Notes: generated by a model from the sequence alone, not told the origin. 64,000 bases of DNA from Mesorhizobium sp. B2-1-1 (GCF_006442975.2 NZ_CP083954.1:3417501-3481500); one strand, 5' to 3'. Positions 27,752 through 36,190 are shown, counted from the first letter of the stretch. A program made the numbers and translations.

Positions 27752-29029
27752 ATGAAAAAACTGACCGTCATGCTTGCCACAGCCGCGGGATTGGCGATTT
27801 CCGCCGGAAACGCGCTGGCCGATTCGACCCTGAAAATGGTCGAAGTCATCACCAGCCCGCCGCGCACGGAGTTCCTGAAGAAGCAGATCGCCGAATTCGA
27901 AAAGGCCAATCTCGGCATCAAGGTCGAGCTGATCTCGCTGCCCTGGGGGCAGGCTTTCGAAAAGTTCCTGACCATGGTGCAGGCAGGCGATACGCCCGAC
28001 GTGGTCGAGATGCCGGAACGTTGGATGGGCCTCTACGCCAACAACGCCCAGCTCGAGGATCTCGGCCCGTACATGGCCAAGTGGGACGACGCCAAGACGC
28101 TCGGGGAGCGCGCCAAGCAGTTCGGCTCGACCGTCAATAACACCCAGTTCATGATCCCTTACGGCTACTATGTGAACGCGCTGTTCTGGAACAAGAAGCT
28201 GTTCAGGGAAGCCGGTCTCGACGGCCCGCCGGCCACGCTCGACGAGTTCGTCGCCGATTCCAAGAAGATCTCGGCGTTGCCCGGCAAATACGGCTACTGC
28301 CTGCGCGGCGGGCCCGGCGCCTTCAATGGCATGCACATGTTCATGAACATCGCCGCCGGCAAGGGCGGCTACTTCAACGAAGACGGCACCTCGACCATCA
28401 ACGAGGAGGGCTCGGTCAAGGGCCTGCAGATGCTGGCCGACATGTACAAGCAGGGCCTGGCGCCCAAGGACGCGGTGAGCTGGGGCTTCAACGAAACCGT
28501 CACCGGCTTCTATTCCGGCACCTGCGCCATGCTCAACCAGGATCCGGACGCGCTGCTCGGCATCGCCGACAAGATGAGCGCCGACGACTTCGCCGTGGCG
28601 CCGCTGCCGGTCGGGCCGAGCGGCAAGTCCTATCCGACGCTCGGCTATGCCGGCTGGGCAATGTTCGCCAATTCGCAGCACAAGGACGACGCCTGGAAGC
28701 TGATGGCGACGCTGCTCTCGCCCAAGGACAATCTGGAATGGGCCAAGGAAGTCGGCGTCGTCCCGATCCACAACGGCGCCGACCAGGATCCGCATTTCAA
28801 GACCGAGCAGTTCAAGGGCTGGTTCACGGAGCTCAGCGACAGCGCCAAGTATGAAATGGTGACGCCGCCGACGCATCTGGAGAACCTCGGCAATTTCGTC
28901 GACCAGGTGGCGATCAAGAATTTCCAGGAAGTGCTGCTGGGCCAAAAGACGGCCAAGGAGGTTGCCGACCAATGGGCCGCCTTCCTGACCAAGGAACAGC
29001 AGGACTGGATGGCGAAGAACAAGAAGTAG
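27752..29029 (+). CDS. ABC transporter substrate-binding protein, carbohydrate type (family 1)
   Basis: A 425-residue periplasmic binding protein with a Sec signal peptide (MKKLTVMLATAAGLAISAGNALA, cut before DST). Family-1 solute-binding features are visible: EFLKKQIAEFEKANLGIKVE near the N-terminus, QAGDTPDVVEMPERWMG, and TLGYAGWAMFANSQHKDDAWKLMATLLS. The ATG at 27752 has GGAG 8 bases upstream. Such proteins bind mono- to oligosaccharides, polyols or glycerol phosphodiesters. It is followed by a palindromic repeat and then the two permease genes and the ATPase gene. Confidence 0.9.
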   Translation: MKKLTVMLATAAGLAISAGNALADSTLKMVEVITSPPRTEFLKKQIAEFEKANLGIKVELISLPWGQAFEKFLTMVQAGDTPDVVEMPERWMGLYANNAQLEDLGPYMAKWDDAKTLGERAKQFGSTVNNTQFMIPYGYYVNALFWNKKLFREAGLDGPPATLDEFVADSKKISALPGKYGYCLRGGPGAFNGMHMFMNIAAGKGGYFNEDGTSTINEEGSVKGLQMLADMYKQGLAPKDAVSWGFNETVTGFYSGTCAMLNQDPDALLGIADKMSADDFAVAPLPVGPSGKSYPTLGYAGWAMFANSQHKDDAWKLMATLLSPKDNLEWAKEVGVVPIHNGADQDPHFKTEQFKGWFTELSDSAKYEMVTPPTHLENLGNFVDQVAIKNFQEVLLGQKTAKEVADQWAAFLTKEQQDWMAKNKK

Positions 29030-29037
29030 TTTTTCTT

Positions 29038-29164
29038 CCTTCTCCCCGTTCACGGGGAGAAGGTGGCCCGATAGGGCCGGATGAGAGGCGGCGCTACGTT
29101 CTGTCAGCCTGGCGCTGCCCCTCATCTGCCTGCCGGCATCTTCTCCCCGTATACGGGGAGAAGG
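29038..29164. repeat. RIME-like palindromic intergenic repeat between binding-protein and permease genes
   Basis: Two near-identical palindromes frame the element: 29038-29063 (CTTCTCCCCGTTCACGGGG core) and 29140-29163 (CTTCTCCCCGTATACGGGG core). Between them, GGATGAGAGGCGGCGC and GCGCTGCCCCTCATC are complementary, so the whole 127 bp can fold into a branched structure. The pattern matches the Rhizobium intergenic mosaic element type as I recall it. Its place inside a transport operon, after the gene whose product is needed in excess, parallels the REP sequences in malE-malF: it could stabilise the upstream mRNA or damp read-through (inference). Confidence 0.82.
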
Positions 29165-29209
29165 GTGCTGTCGGCTTCGCCGGCACCCACTCACCACTGT
29201 TGAGCCCAA

Positions 29210-30133
29210 ATGACCTATGCCGTTTCCGAAATACGACCCGCCGGGAGGCCGCGCCGCAAGCGGCTGACGCACGCTGCCACCGAACCCTGGCTTTATCTCA
29301 GCCCGGCGATCATCCTGCTGGTCGTGGTGCTTTTGGTGCCGCTGGTCATCGGCATCAGCTATTCGTTCCGTAAGTTTTCGGCCTTCAAGTCGGAATATGT
29401 CGGGCTCGGCCAGTACCAGGCGATGCTGTCGGATGCCGTGCTCGGCCAGGCGCTGGTCAATACGTTGTGGTGGACGCTCTCCAGCCTGTTCTTCCAGTTC
29501 TTCCTCGGCCTTGGCCTGGCGCTGCTGCTCGACAAGCCGTTTCGGGGCCGCAAGGTGGTGCAGGCGCTGGTGTTCCTGCCCTGGGCGGTGCCGTCCTTCC
29601 TGTCGGGCCTGACATGGGCATGGCTGTTCAATCCGATCATCGGGCCGCTGCCGCACTGGCTGTTCGCGCTGGGGCTGAAGGCCGAGCCGACCAACGTTCT
29701 CTCCGATCCCTCGACCGCCATGTGGGGGCCGATCGTCGCCAATGTCTGGTTCGGCATCCCGTTCTTTGCCATCACGTTGCTGGCGGCACTGAAATCCATT
29801 CCCTCGGAACTGCATGAGGCGGCAGCGATCGACGGCGCCTCGCCTTGGCAACGCTTCACCAAGGTGACGCTGCCGTTCCTGGCGCCGACCATCGCCATCA
29901 CGGTGATGCTGCGTACCATCTGGATCGCCACTTTCGCCGACCTGATCTTCGTCATGACCGAGGGCGGGCCGGCCGGGTCGACCAACACGGTGCCGGTCTA
30001 CATCTATGTCAGTGCCTTCAAGTCGCTGGACAAGGGCTACGCATCGGCGGTTGCCGTGCTGCTGCTCGTCCTGCTCATTGCCTATGCGATTGCGCTGATC
30101 GCCATCCGCCGCTCTCTGGTGAGGCACGTCTGA
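29210..30133 (+). CDS. ABC transporter permease, sugar type (MalF/UgpA-like)
   Basis: A 307-residue inner-membrane protein with six hydrophobic helices beginning LYLSPAIILLVVVLLVPLVIGISY. The EAA loop that docks on the ATPase is ELHEAAAIDGASPWQRFTKVTLPFLAP. It pairs with the next permease (TGATG overlap at 30131-30135) and the ATPase to form a type I importer. About 46 bp separate it from the palindromic repeat. Confidence 0.92.
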   Translation: MTYAVSEIRPAGRPRRKRLTHAATEPWLYLSPAIILLVVVLLVPLVIGISYSFRKFSAFKSEYVGLGQYQAMLSDAVLGQALVNTLWWTLSSLFFQFFLGLGLALLLDKPFRGRKVVQALVFLPWAVPSFLSGLTWAWLFNPIIGPLPHWLFALGLKAEPTNVLSDPSTAMWGPIVANVWFGIPFFAITLLAALKSIPSELHEAAAIDGASPWQRFTKVTLPFLAPTIAITVMLRTIWIATFADLIFVMTEGGPAGSTNTVPVYIYVSAFKSLDKGYASAVAVLLLVLLIAYAIALIAIRRSLVRHV

Positions 30134-30981
30134 TGATTGCGGGACGCTCATCTTCGCAGCGCTTCTTCGGCGGCGTCGGGCTCTATGCGGCCATCGCGGC
30201 CTATGTGATCTTCGCCCTGTTCCCGATCTTCTGGACGCTGAAGATATCGGTTACACCGGAACGGCTTCTCTATTCCGAAGGCATCACCTTCTGGCCGTCG
30301 CAGATGACGTTGCAGAACTTCGTCACCGTGCTCGAGGCGACCGACTTTCCGCGCTATTTCCTCAACAGCGTCATCGTCTCGGTTTCGACGGCTGCACTGG
30401 TGACTGTCATCGCGACGCTTGCCGGCTATGCCATGTCGCGCTTCACCTTTCGCGGCAAGGCGGCACTGGCGCTGATGCTGCTTTTGACCCAGACTTTCCC
30501 GCTAGTCATGGTCATTCCACCGATCTATCGCGTGATGGGCCAGATCGGCCTGATCAACAGCCTGACCGGGCTGATCATCATCTACACCGCCTTCAATACC
30601 GCGTTTGCAACCTTCCTGATGCAGTCCTTCTTCGACGGCATACCGAAGGACCTGGAGGAGGCGGCGATGATCGACGGCTGCACACGCGCGCAGGCGATGC
30701 GCCGGGTGATCGTGCCGCTGACGCTACCCGGCATGGGCGCCACGCTCGGCTTTGTCTTCACCGCTGCCTGGAGCGAACTCCTGTTCGCGCTGATGCTGAT
30801 CTCCAGCGATGACAAGAAGACCTTCGCCGTCGGCCTGCTCACCTTCATCGGCAAGTTCGCCGTCGACTGGGGGCAGATGATGGCGGCGTCGATCCTGGCG
30901 CTGATCCCGGTCTGCATCTTCTTCGGCTTCCTGCAACGCTATCTCGTCACCGGTCTCACCGCCGGCGCCGTGAAGGGATAA
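30133..30981 (+). CDS. ABC transporter permease, sugar type (MalG/UgpE-like)
   Basis: A 282-residue second permease with six hydrophobic helices. It has the MalG-type start [21 protein letters not shown] and the EAA loop [28 protein letters not shown]. Its ATG shares a base with the stop of the first permease. The frame is open from 29845, but that part is antiphase to the first permease and not coding. The ATPase gene begins 3 bases after its stop. Confidence 0.92.
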   Translation: MIAGRSSSQRFFGGVGLYAAIAAYVIFALFPIFWTLKISVTPERLLYSEGITFWPSQMTLQNFVTVLEATDFPRYFLNSVIVSVSTAALVTVIATLAGYAMSRFTFRGKAALALMLLLTQTFPLVMVIPPIYRVMGQIGLINSLTGLIIIYTAFNTAFATFLMQSFFDGIPKDLEEAAMIDGCTRAQAMRRVIVPLTLPGMGATLGFVFTAAWSELLFALMLISSDDKKTFAVGLLTFIGKFAVDWGQMMAASILALIPVCIFFGFLQRYLVTGLTAGAVKG

Positions 30982-30984
30982 TCG

Positions 30985-32052
30985 ATGGCTTCCGTTACGC
31001 TGGAAAAAGTCCGCAAAGACTATGGTGGCGTGCGTGTGTTGCACGCGGTCGACCTCGACATCGCCGACGGCGAGTTCGTCGTCCTCGTCGGTCCGTCCGG
31101 CTGCGGGAAATCGACGCTTCTGCGCATGATCGCCGGTCTGGAGGAGGTTTCCGATGGCGAGATCCGTATCGGCGAGCGGTTAGTCAACGACGTCGCGCCG
31201 AAGGACCGCGACATCGCCATGGTGTTCCAGTCCTACGCCCTCTATCCGCATATGGACGTGTCTAAGAACATGGGCTTCAGCCTGATGCTGAGGAAGGCAG
31301 AGAAGCAGGCGATCGACGCGCGTGTCGACGGAGCCGCCAGGCGGCTTGGGCTGGACAATTTCCTGCAACGCCTGCCGCGCCAGCTTTCCGGCGGCCAGCG
31401 CCAGCGCGTCGCCATGGGCCGGGCCATCGTGCGCGATCCCAAGGTCTTTCTTTTCGACGAGCCGCTTTCGAACCTCGACGCCAAGCTGCGCGTGCACATG
31501 CGCGCCGAGATCAAGGCGCTTCACCAGCAACTGAAGACCACGTCCGTCTATGTCACGCATGACCAGATCGAAGCCATGACCATGGCCGACCGCATCGTCG
31601 TGATGCATGACGGCGTCGTCCAGCAGGTCGGCGCGCCGCTCGACCTCTATGACCGGCCGGCCAACATGTTCGTCGCCGGATTCATTGGCTCGCCCGGCAT
31701 GAATTTCCTGCCCGCGAGTGTTGAGAAGGGCGGCAAGGCGGATGCAGTGCTGTCCGATGGCCAGAAACTGCGATTGCCTGATGGCCTGCCACTCAGGGAA
31801 GGCGATGCGGTTACCGTCGGTTTGCGGCCGGAGCATATAAGGCTGGCGGATGACGGCCCGCTGCAAGGCGAAGTGGTGGTGGTCGAGCCGCTCGGCCTCT
31901 CGACGCAGTTCTACGTCAAGCTGGCCGGCCAGCAGCTTTGCGTGTTCGCCATGGGCCGCGCCGGCGTGAAGCCTGGCGAGACGGTGCGGCTATCGGCCGA
32001 TCCGGCGGCGCTGCATGTTTTCGACCCGAAAAGCGCCGACCGGGTAGGGTAG
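30985..32052 (+). CDS. ABC transporter ATP-binding protein, MalK/UgpC type
   Basis: A 355-residue ATPase. It has Walker [11 protein letters not shown]-loop [12 protein letters not shown], signature [15 protein letters not shown], Walker [13 protein letters not shown], and switch histidine [13 protein letters not shown]-terminal TOBE regulatory region of about 110 residues follows ([12 protein letters not shown]), as in MalK and UgpC. It completes the importer binding protein-permease-permease-ATPase and is the last gene of the likely operon that starts with the GntR gene. Confidence 0.94.
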   Translation: MASVTLEKVRKDYGGVRVLHAVDLDIADGEFVVLVGPSGCGKSTLLRMIAGLEEVSDGEIRIGERLVNDVAPKDRDIAMVFQSYALYPHMDVSKNMGFSLMLRKAEKQAIDARVDGAARRLGLDNFLQRLPRQLSGGQRQRVAMGRAIVRDPKVFLFDEPLSNLDAKLRVHMRAEIKALHQQLKTTSVYVTHDQIEAMTMADRIVVMHDGVVQQVGAPLDLYDRPANMFVAGFIGSPGMNFLPASVEKGGKADAVLSDGQKLRLPDGLPLREGDAVTVGLRPEHIRLADDGPLQGEVVVVEPLGLSTQFYVKLAGQQLCVFAMGRAGVKPGETVRLSADPAALHVFDPKSADRVG

Positions 32053-32626
32053 GGGCGCGGCCGCCGAGCGGCCACTCTGTTGCCCGCTGGGCATATTCTA
32101 GCCATACGGCCTTTTGGCGAGTCGAAACTTGCTTCACCCGGGCCAACCGCTTTGCGGAGCCACATTAATAGAAACCTCCTCCTGCCGCCATCATGTGGCG
32201 TCCTTTCATCAATCAGTTTGGTTCTTGAATCGCCGCAACGCAGCGGGGGGGGGAGATTTATAATGCCTGCGAATAACAACTCCGCCGACGCTCGTATCAC
32301 TGAACCATGCCGGAGAATGACCAGCCTAGGCCGGTGAACCGGTATGTCAGAAGACGGCTTCCGTCTGCCATCACGCTCGGAGACCGGAGAATTGCTTTCA
32401 TACGCAGCGAAATCACGGAACAGATTCAGTCGCGAATTGACGCGTAGCGGACAGCGAGGGCAGCAGTATCAAGCCACGCTCTATCCCAGGGCGGCCGGCA
32501 AAGCAGCCTAAATCTCTTTGAACTCCACCGTCCGCGGCGGGATATGAGCTAGGCTCAGCCGTTTGGTATTCTTGATTTCTGGTCAACTGCCGCCCTACTT
32601 TGGGCCATCATCAGGGACCTAGACGA
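32053..32626. other. 574-bp region without a supported gene
   Basis: The sequence between the ABC ATPase and the mosaic hypothetical gene. Short open frames (for example 32080-32337) lack family likeness and consistent ribosome-binding sites. A run of nine G residues occurs near 32246-32254. On the minus strand a short piece ending in a stop near 32513 reads AHIPPRTVEFKEI, which could be the tail of a lost gene, but only about 23 codons are open and no start exists. It may be a recombination scar at the edge of incoming DNA. Confidence 0.4.
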
Positions 32627-33766
32627 ATGATCTCGGTTTGCGGATACATCGGGGCGGTGATCGGTTGGAAGGCGCTCGAAAATGCCGGCGACATCCTAGA
32701 TAAGATCGGCGAGACGCTGTTTGGCGGACGTTATAAAGCGATCTACGAGGACGTCGCATCCAAGCTGCGCGCTCATACAGGCGCGGTTCCAGCAAACCAC
32801 GATTTGGAGCACGCCATTCGACTCAGTGAACTCACCTCTTCACTCGTGATGGTGCGCATGTATGTCGATACGCAAGAGGCCGACCAGTTGCGGCTTGGCG
32901 GACGGCCGCCGGAGCGTCGCGCGAGGATTCAGTTCGCTAGTGCCGCGCGCCGCTATCTGCATAAGCAGATCGGATTGGGCGGGCCATTCAAGCTAGAATC
33001 CAACAAGGACGTTGTCGATGAAATAGAGACAAACTTGGACGGCGCGCTATCGGCTCGCGACTTTGCAGCGGTCCAGGCGAGTCTGGATGCAGCGTGCAAG
33101 CGCGTTCTGCGCGATCTCATCGCTGGAACGGAGCAGGGAAAGGACCAACTGGCCGTTCCTGCCGATTTCGCGTCATTTTTTCGTGGAAAGGCGACAGATG
33201 ATGAGCCGGGCTGGGCTCTTATTTTCCTTGCCTTCATGCGGGAGGCATTGAAGCAAAATCACAAAGCGGAGGTCGCCTTCGTCGCGTCTCGCCTTGGGTA
33301 TTTGCGCAATTCGCTACCGAAACTCGAAGCCAAATTTGACCAATTTTTGCAGATAGCGAATTCGATAAAGAACGACACATCTGATATTAAAGATGATATA
33401 TCTAAAATCCTAGCGATAGTTCAGAGACGTGAGTCTTATGTAATTGGAGGAATTAATTTTGAATTCCCCATTAAAATTGAAATAGCGATAAATGATCGTG
33501 GAGAGCTTATCATTTTCCACAATCGACCATTTAACGATGATTTGTCTAAACTCGAATTCAATATGGACGAAAATCGACTCTCTCTAATCATGATTAAAGG
33601 GTTCTCTTGTAATATACCAATAAGATCTGAGTTATCTGTGTTTATGAGAAAGTCTACACAGGCTCTAATGGTGCTTGTGAACGAGGAAGGTGGAAATCTA
33701 GTCGAGGGTGACTATGTGCCATTGCATGTCATGAAAAGGTACTTGGAATCACTTTCTTGTGGCTAG
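32627..33766 (+). CDS. Hypothetical protein of mosaic composition; N-terminal part resembles STAND/NLR-associated domain
   Basis: A 379-residue protein. The N-terminal part (about 1-230) is helical, has the block VPANHDLEHAIRLSELTSSL (54-73) and, later, EPGWALIFLAFMREALKQNHK. From memory, similar NHDL-x-RA and GW-x-x-F-x-x-x-EELK blocks occur in the N-terminal region of bacterial NLR-like STAND proteins, but no P-loop NTPase follows here. Residues about 232-268 look like a coiled coil (KLEAKFDQFLQIANSIKNDTSDIKDDISKI). The last 110 residues are beta-rich and unrecognised. Composition is split: 42 of 60 bases are G+C in 32881-32940 but only 19 of 60 in 33421-33480. This points to a recent fusion or horizontal origin. 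The start could be 32627 or slightly upstream. Function unknown; a defence-related role is a guess. Confidence 0.65.
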   Translation: MISVCGYIGAVIGWKALENAGDILDKIGETLFGGRYKAIYEDVASKLRAHTGAVPANHDLEHAIRLSELTSSLVMVRMYVDTQEADQLRLGGRPPERRARIQFASAARRYLHKQIGLGGPFKLESNKDVVDEIETNLDGALSARDFAAVQASLDAACKRVLRDLIAGTEQGKDQLAVPADFASFFRGKATDDEPGWALIFLAFMREALKQNHKAEVAFVASRLGYLRNSLPKLEAKFDQFLQIANSIKNDTSDIKDDISKILAIVQRRESYVIGGINFEFPIKIEIAINDRGELIIFHNRPFNDDLSKLEFNMDENRLSLIMIKGFSCNIPIRSELSVFMRKSTQALMVLVNEEGGNLVEGDYVPLHVMKRYLESLSCG

Positions 33767-34005
33767 GGCAAAGCTGCGTAGAGACAAATTCTCTGGATCC
33801 TTGCTGAGGCGCCGTGGCTTTTGTCGTGGAGATTTATGCGGTGACGACGCGCACGCCTTTCGCGGTTTATGGGAGCCGCTCGACAAGGCCCCTGCCTCGC
33901 GCGGGCTTTGTGGCTATAGCAGCCCTATCGGCAGCGCGATCCACTATGTTGGCCGTTATGCTGGATTTGACTACCAACCAATGAAATCAATGTTTTAGGA
34001 ACAAA

Positions 34006-34030
34006 AAACGCCGCCCGATGGGCGGCGTTT
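34006..34030 (-). terminator. Rho-independent terminator of rpmG
   Basis: On the minus strand, downstream of rpmG, the stem GCCGCCC/GGGCGGC with a short ATC-type loop is followed by a run of T (TTTTTTG), a canonical intrinsic terminator. In the plus direction the trailing T tract is weaker, so it may also partly stop transcripts coming from the accessory region. Confidence 0.88.
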
Positions 34031-34054
34031 CGGCATTTTCTCGGAAAAACCAGA

Positions 34055-34222
34055 TTACTTGATCTTGGTTTCCTTGAACTCGACGTGCTTCTTGGCAACC
34101 GGGTCGTATTTGCGGAACGACAGCTTGTCCGTCTTGGTGCGGCTGTTCTTGCTGGTCACGTAGAAGAAACCGGTGTCGGCGGTCGACAGAAGCTTAATCT
34201 TGATGTTTGCGGCTTTGGCCAT
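34055..34222 (-). CDS. rpmG: 50S ribosomal protein L33
   Basis: A 55-residue ribosomal protein with the alphaproteobacterial L33 sequence ([22 protein letters not shown], ending [10 protein letters not shown]). It has no CxxC zinc pairs, so it is the zinc-independent form. The ATG at 34222 is the family start; the open frame to 34327 is not L33. A strong terminator follows. The insertion sequence begins 122 bp upstream, close enough to sit at or near its promoter. Confidence 0.97.
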   Translation of the reverse strand: MAKAANIKIKLLSTADTGFFYVTSKNSRTKTDKLSFRKYDPVAKKHVEFKETKIK

Positions 34223-34327
34223 GGTATCAGTCCGTTTGTTCGTGGGGTTTTGGCCGCTGGAGCACGGGCAAACACCCGGACGCGGGAAACTTGCCGCGAC
34301 ACATAAAGAACGCGCCCGGAAAGTCAA

Positions 34328-34343
34328 GCCCGACGCGCCTTGC
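34328..34343 (+). repeat. Target-site duplication, left copy
   Basis: GCCCGACGCGCCTTGC, identical to 35685-35700 and exactly abutting the left inverted repeat of the insertion sequence. Confidence 0.9.
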
Positions 34344-35684
34344 TGTCGTAAGCAGATGAGTTGTCCGGATTAGGTAGCACGTGAGTTGTCCGGTTTTTTC
34401 GCCAGCGGATGGAGGCTGGGGATGAAGCGGACGGCATGGCTACAGGACCGGAGAATGCAGAAGTTTCGAGACGTATTGAGCCGCTGGAATGGTGGCGATC
34501 TTTCGATGATGGAGGCAGGCGAGTTGCTTGGCATGTCGGAGCGGCAATTCCGACGCTACCGCGACCGGTACGAAGAGGCTGGGGAAGCAGGGTTGCTGGA
34601 TCGGCGCTTGGGCAAGCTTTCGACGCGTCGGGTGCCGGCGGAAGCGATTGAGGAGATGCTGGAGCTTTACCGTCATCGCTACCTCGGCTGGAATGTGAAG
34701 CATTTCCACGAGCACCTGCTGCGCGATCACCATTTCAGCTGGGGCTACACAGTCATCAAGACGCAGCTCCACGCGGCGGGGGCCTTGTGGAACGGGCCAA
34801 GCGGCGCGGTGCTCACCGGCGCAAGCGGGAGAGGAAGCCTTGCGAGGGGATGATGCTGCATCAGGATGGCAGCCGTCATCGATGGCTGGTGGGTGAGCCG
34901 ATGCTGGACCTGATCGTGACGATGGACGATGCGACGAGCACGATCTATTCGGCCTTCCTGATCGAGGAGGAAGGCACGGCGTCGAGCTTTCAGGGCCTTC
35001 TGGAGACATTCGTCGCCAAGGGATTGCCATCGAGCCTCTACAGCGATCGCGGCAGCCACTATTTCGTGACGCTGAAGGCCGGCGAGGCGGTCGACAAAAG
35101 CCGGCTGACCCAGGTCGGCCGGGCGCTCGAGCGGCTGGGTATCGAACATATTCCAGCCTATTCCCCTGAAGCGCGAGGCCGCTCGGAGCGGATGTTCTCC
35201 ACCTTGCAGGATCGGCTGCCGAGGGAGCTGGCGCTGGCCGGAATTGCCGACATCGAGGCCGCCAACCGGTTCATCGCACAGACCTACCTACCAGCTCACA
35301 ATGCCCGCTTCGCCAGGCCGGCCGCGGTCGAGGACAGCGCCTTTGTCGCCGCAGACCCGCAACAACTGGCCCAGATCCTGTGCATCGAGGAGGAGCGCGT
35401 CGTTGCCCGCGACAACACGGTCGCCTTCGCGCGGTTGCGATTGCAGCTGCCATAGAGCCCGATCCGGCATCACTTCGTCAAAGCCACCGTCAAGGTCAGG
35501 CACTACCCGGATGGAACCCTCGCGATCTTTCACGGGCCGCGCCGCATCACTCGCTACAGCTCTGACGGCGCCGCAATCGAAGACACTTGCCCCATCAGGC
35601 AAGCCGCGTGAACCGCTTCGACGCCAAAACAGAAGCGGACAGATCATGTGCTACCAAACCGGACAACTTGATTAGCTACCGACA
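34344..35684 (+). mobile_element. Insertion sequence, IS1202/ISNCY-like, 1341 bp, inactive
   Basis: Imperfect terminal inverted repeats of about 50 bp begin TGTCG on both sides. Shared blocks are GTTGTCCGG and GGTAGCAC (34360-34380 on the left; reverse complement at 35649-35668 on the right) and a second TGTCCG copy just inside each end. The element is flanked by an exact 16-bp direct repeat. Long target duplications and TGT ends are reported for the IS1202 group of former ISNCY elements; assignment to the 15-18-bp-duplication branch is my inference. The single transposase gene inside is broken. Confidence 0.88.
34422..35611 (+). pseudogene. Transposase of the IS1202/ISNCY-like element, frameshifted and with an in-frame amber stop
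   Basis: The first frame starts at 34422 (MKRTAWLQDRRMQKF; GGAGG 6 bases upstream) and encodes a helix-turn-helix region, MEAGELLGMSERQFRRYRDRY. The frame changes within a run of five G near 34776-34782, where three G would restore the expected reading AGLVERAKRRGAHRRK. The second frame carries the DDE catalytic core: VTMDDATSTIY, LYSDRGSHYF and SPEARGRSERMF. A TAG at 35453-35455 interrupts the same frame, after which SPIRHHFVKATVKVRHYPDG continues to a true stop at 35609-35611. Two independent lesions make this a pseudogene rather than a programmed frameshift. Confidence 0.9.
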
Positions 35685-35700
35685 GCCCGACGCGCCTTGC
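35685..35700 (+). repeat. Target-site duplication, right copy
   Basis: GCCCGACGCGCCTTGC, identical to 34328-34343. Joining the two copies restores a plausible uninterrupted sequence between rpmG and the next gene. Confidence 0.9.
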
Positions 35701-35731
35701 GGCCGTCATGGAAGCCAATGCCTGTCGGCAT

Positions 35732-36190
35732 TCACACGTGTTCCGCCTCCAGAACGATGGTTTTCTTCCAATCTCCCGTGGTGTTCCACCAGCGATTCGG
35801 ATTGGCGCGGTCGTCCAGTCCCTTGGAACGGCTGGCAAGGACCGGCTGAATGCGGATCACCGGTTCCTGGTAGCTGTGCGCCTGAAAGATCGCTTCTACG
35901 ACGCGCGCCGCCAATTCCTGGTCATCGGGCAATTCGAACGAAACCTCGACCGTGCCGGGGCGCCGCCGCAATTCGGTCTCGGCGCCGGCGGCTGCGCCGT
36001 CAAGTGGCCGGTAGCGCTCGATGCCATGCGCCGACTGGTAGGCGTTGCGGTCATATTTACCCATGGCCAGCGGCGCCAGCGCCACCACGGCGTCCATGAT
36101 GCGGTCGACATCCGCGGCCGGCGCCTGGAAAGTGACAAGCAGGAGCAGCGTCATCCGCAATGATGTGGTTTCAAAGCCGCTGTCGATCAT
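35732..36190 (-). CDS. Stand-alone CutA/PII-like protein related to the NIF3 insert domain
   Basis: A 152-residue protein. The blocks MGKYDRNAYQSAHGIERYRPLDGA and FQAHSYQEPVIRIQP correspond to the PII/CutA-like domain found inserted in many NIF3 (YqfO-type) proteins, where the usual forms are GxYDxCxWxxxGxGxFRP and AHPYEEPAY. Here that domain stands alone, without the dinuclear-metal NIF3 halves. The function is unknown; such proteins are often wrongly labelled as toxin-related. The ATG at 36190 has GAGGAG 6 bases upstream. Confidence 0.72.
   Translation of the reverse strand: MIDSGFETTSLRMTLLLLVTFQAPAADVDRIMDAVVALAPLAMGKYDRNAYQSAHGIERYRPLDGAAAGAETELRRRPGTVEVSFELPDDQELAARVVEAIFQAHSYQEPVIRIQPVLASRSKGLDDRANPNRWWNTTGDWKKTIVLEAEHV

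Noticed and set aside
27452..30151. 899-codon open frame on the minus strand
   Set aside because: Antisense to the PLP enzyme, binding protein and permease genes and running through the palindromic repeat; no family features.
32080..32337. 85-codon plus frame after the ABC ATPase
   Set aside because: Spans the poly-G run and shows no conserved pattern.
33759..33998. 79-codon open frame after the mosaic gene
   Set aside because: GTG start overlapping the previous gene, no ribosome-binding site and no recognisable features; could be decayed sequence.
34776..34800. Programmed -1 frameshift to produce the transposase
   Set aside because: A -1 slip on the five-G run would join the frames with one extra glycine, but the downstream in-frame TAG at 35453 also truncates the product, so mutation is simpler.
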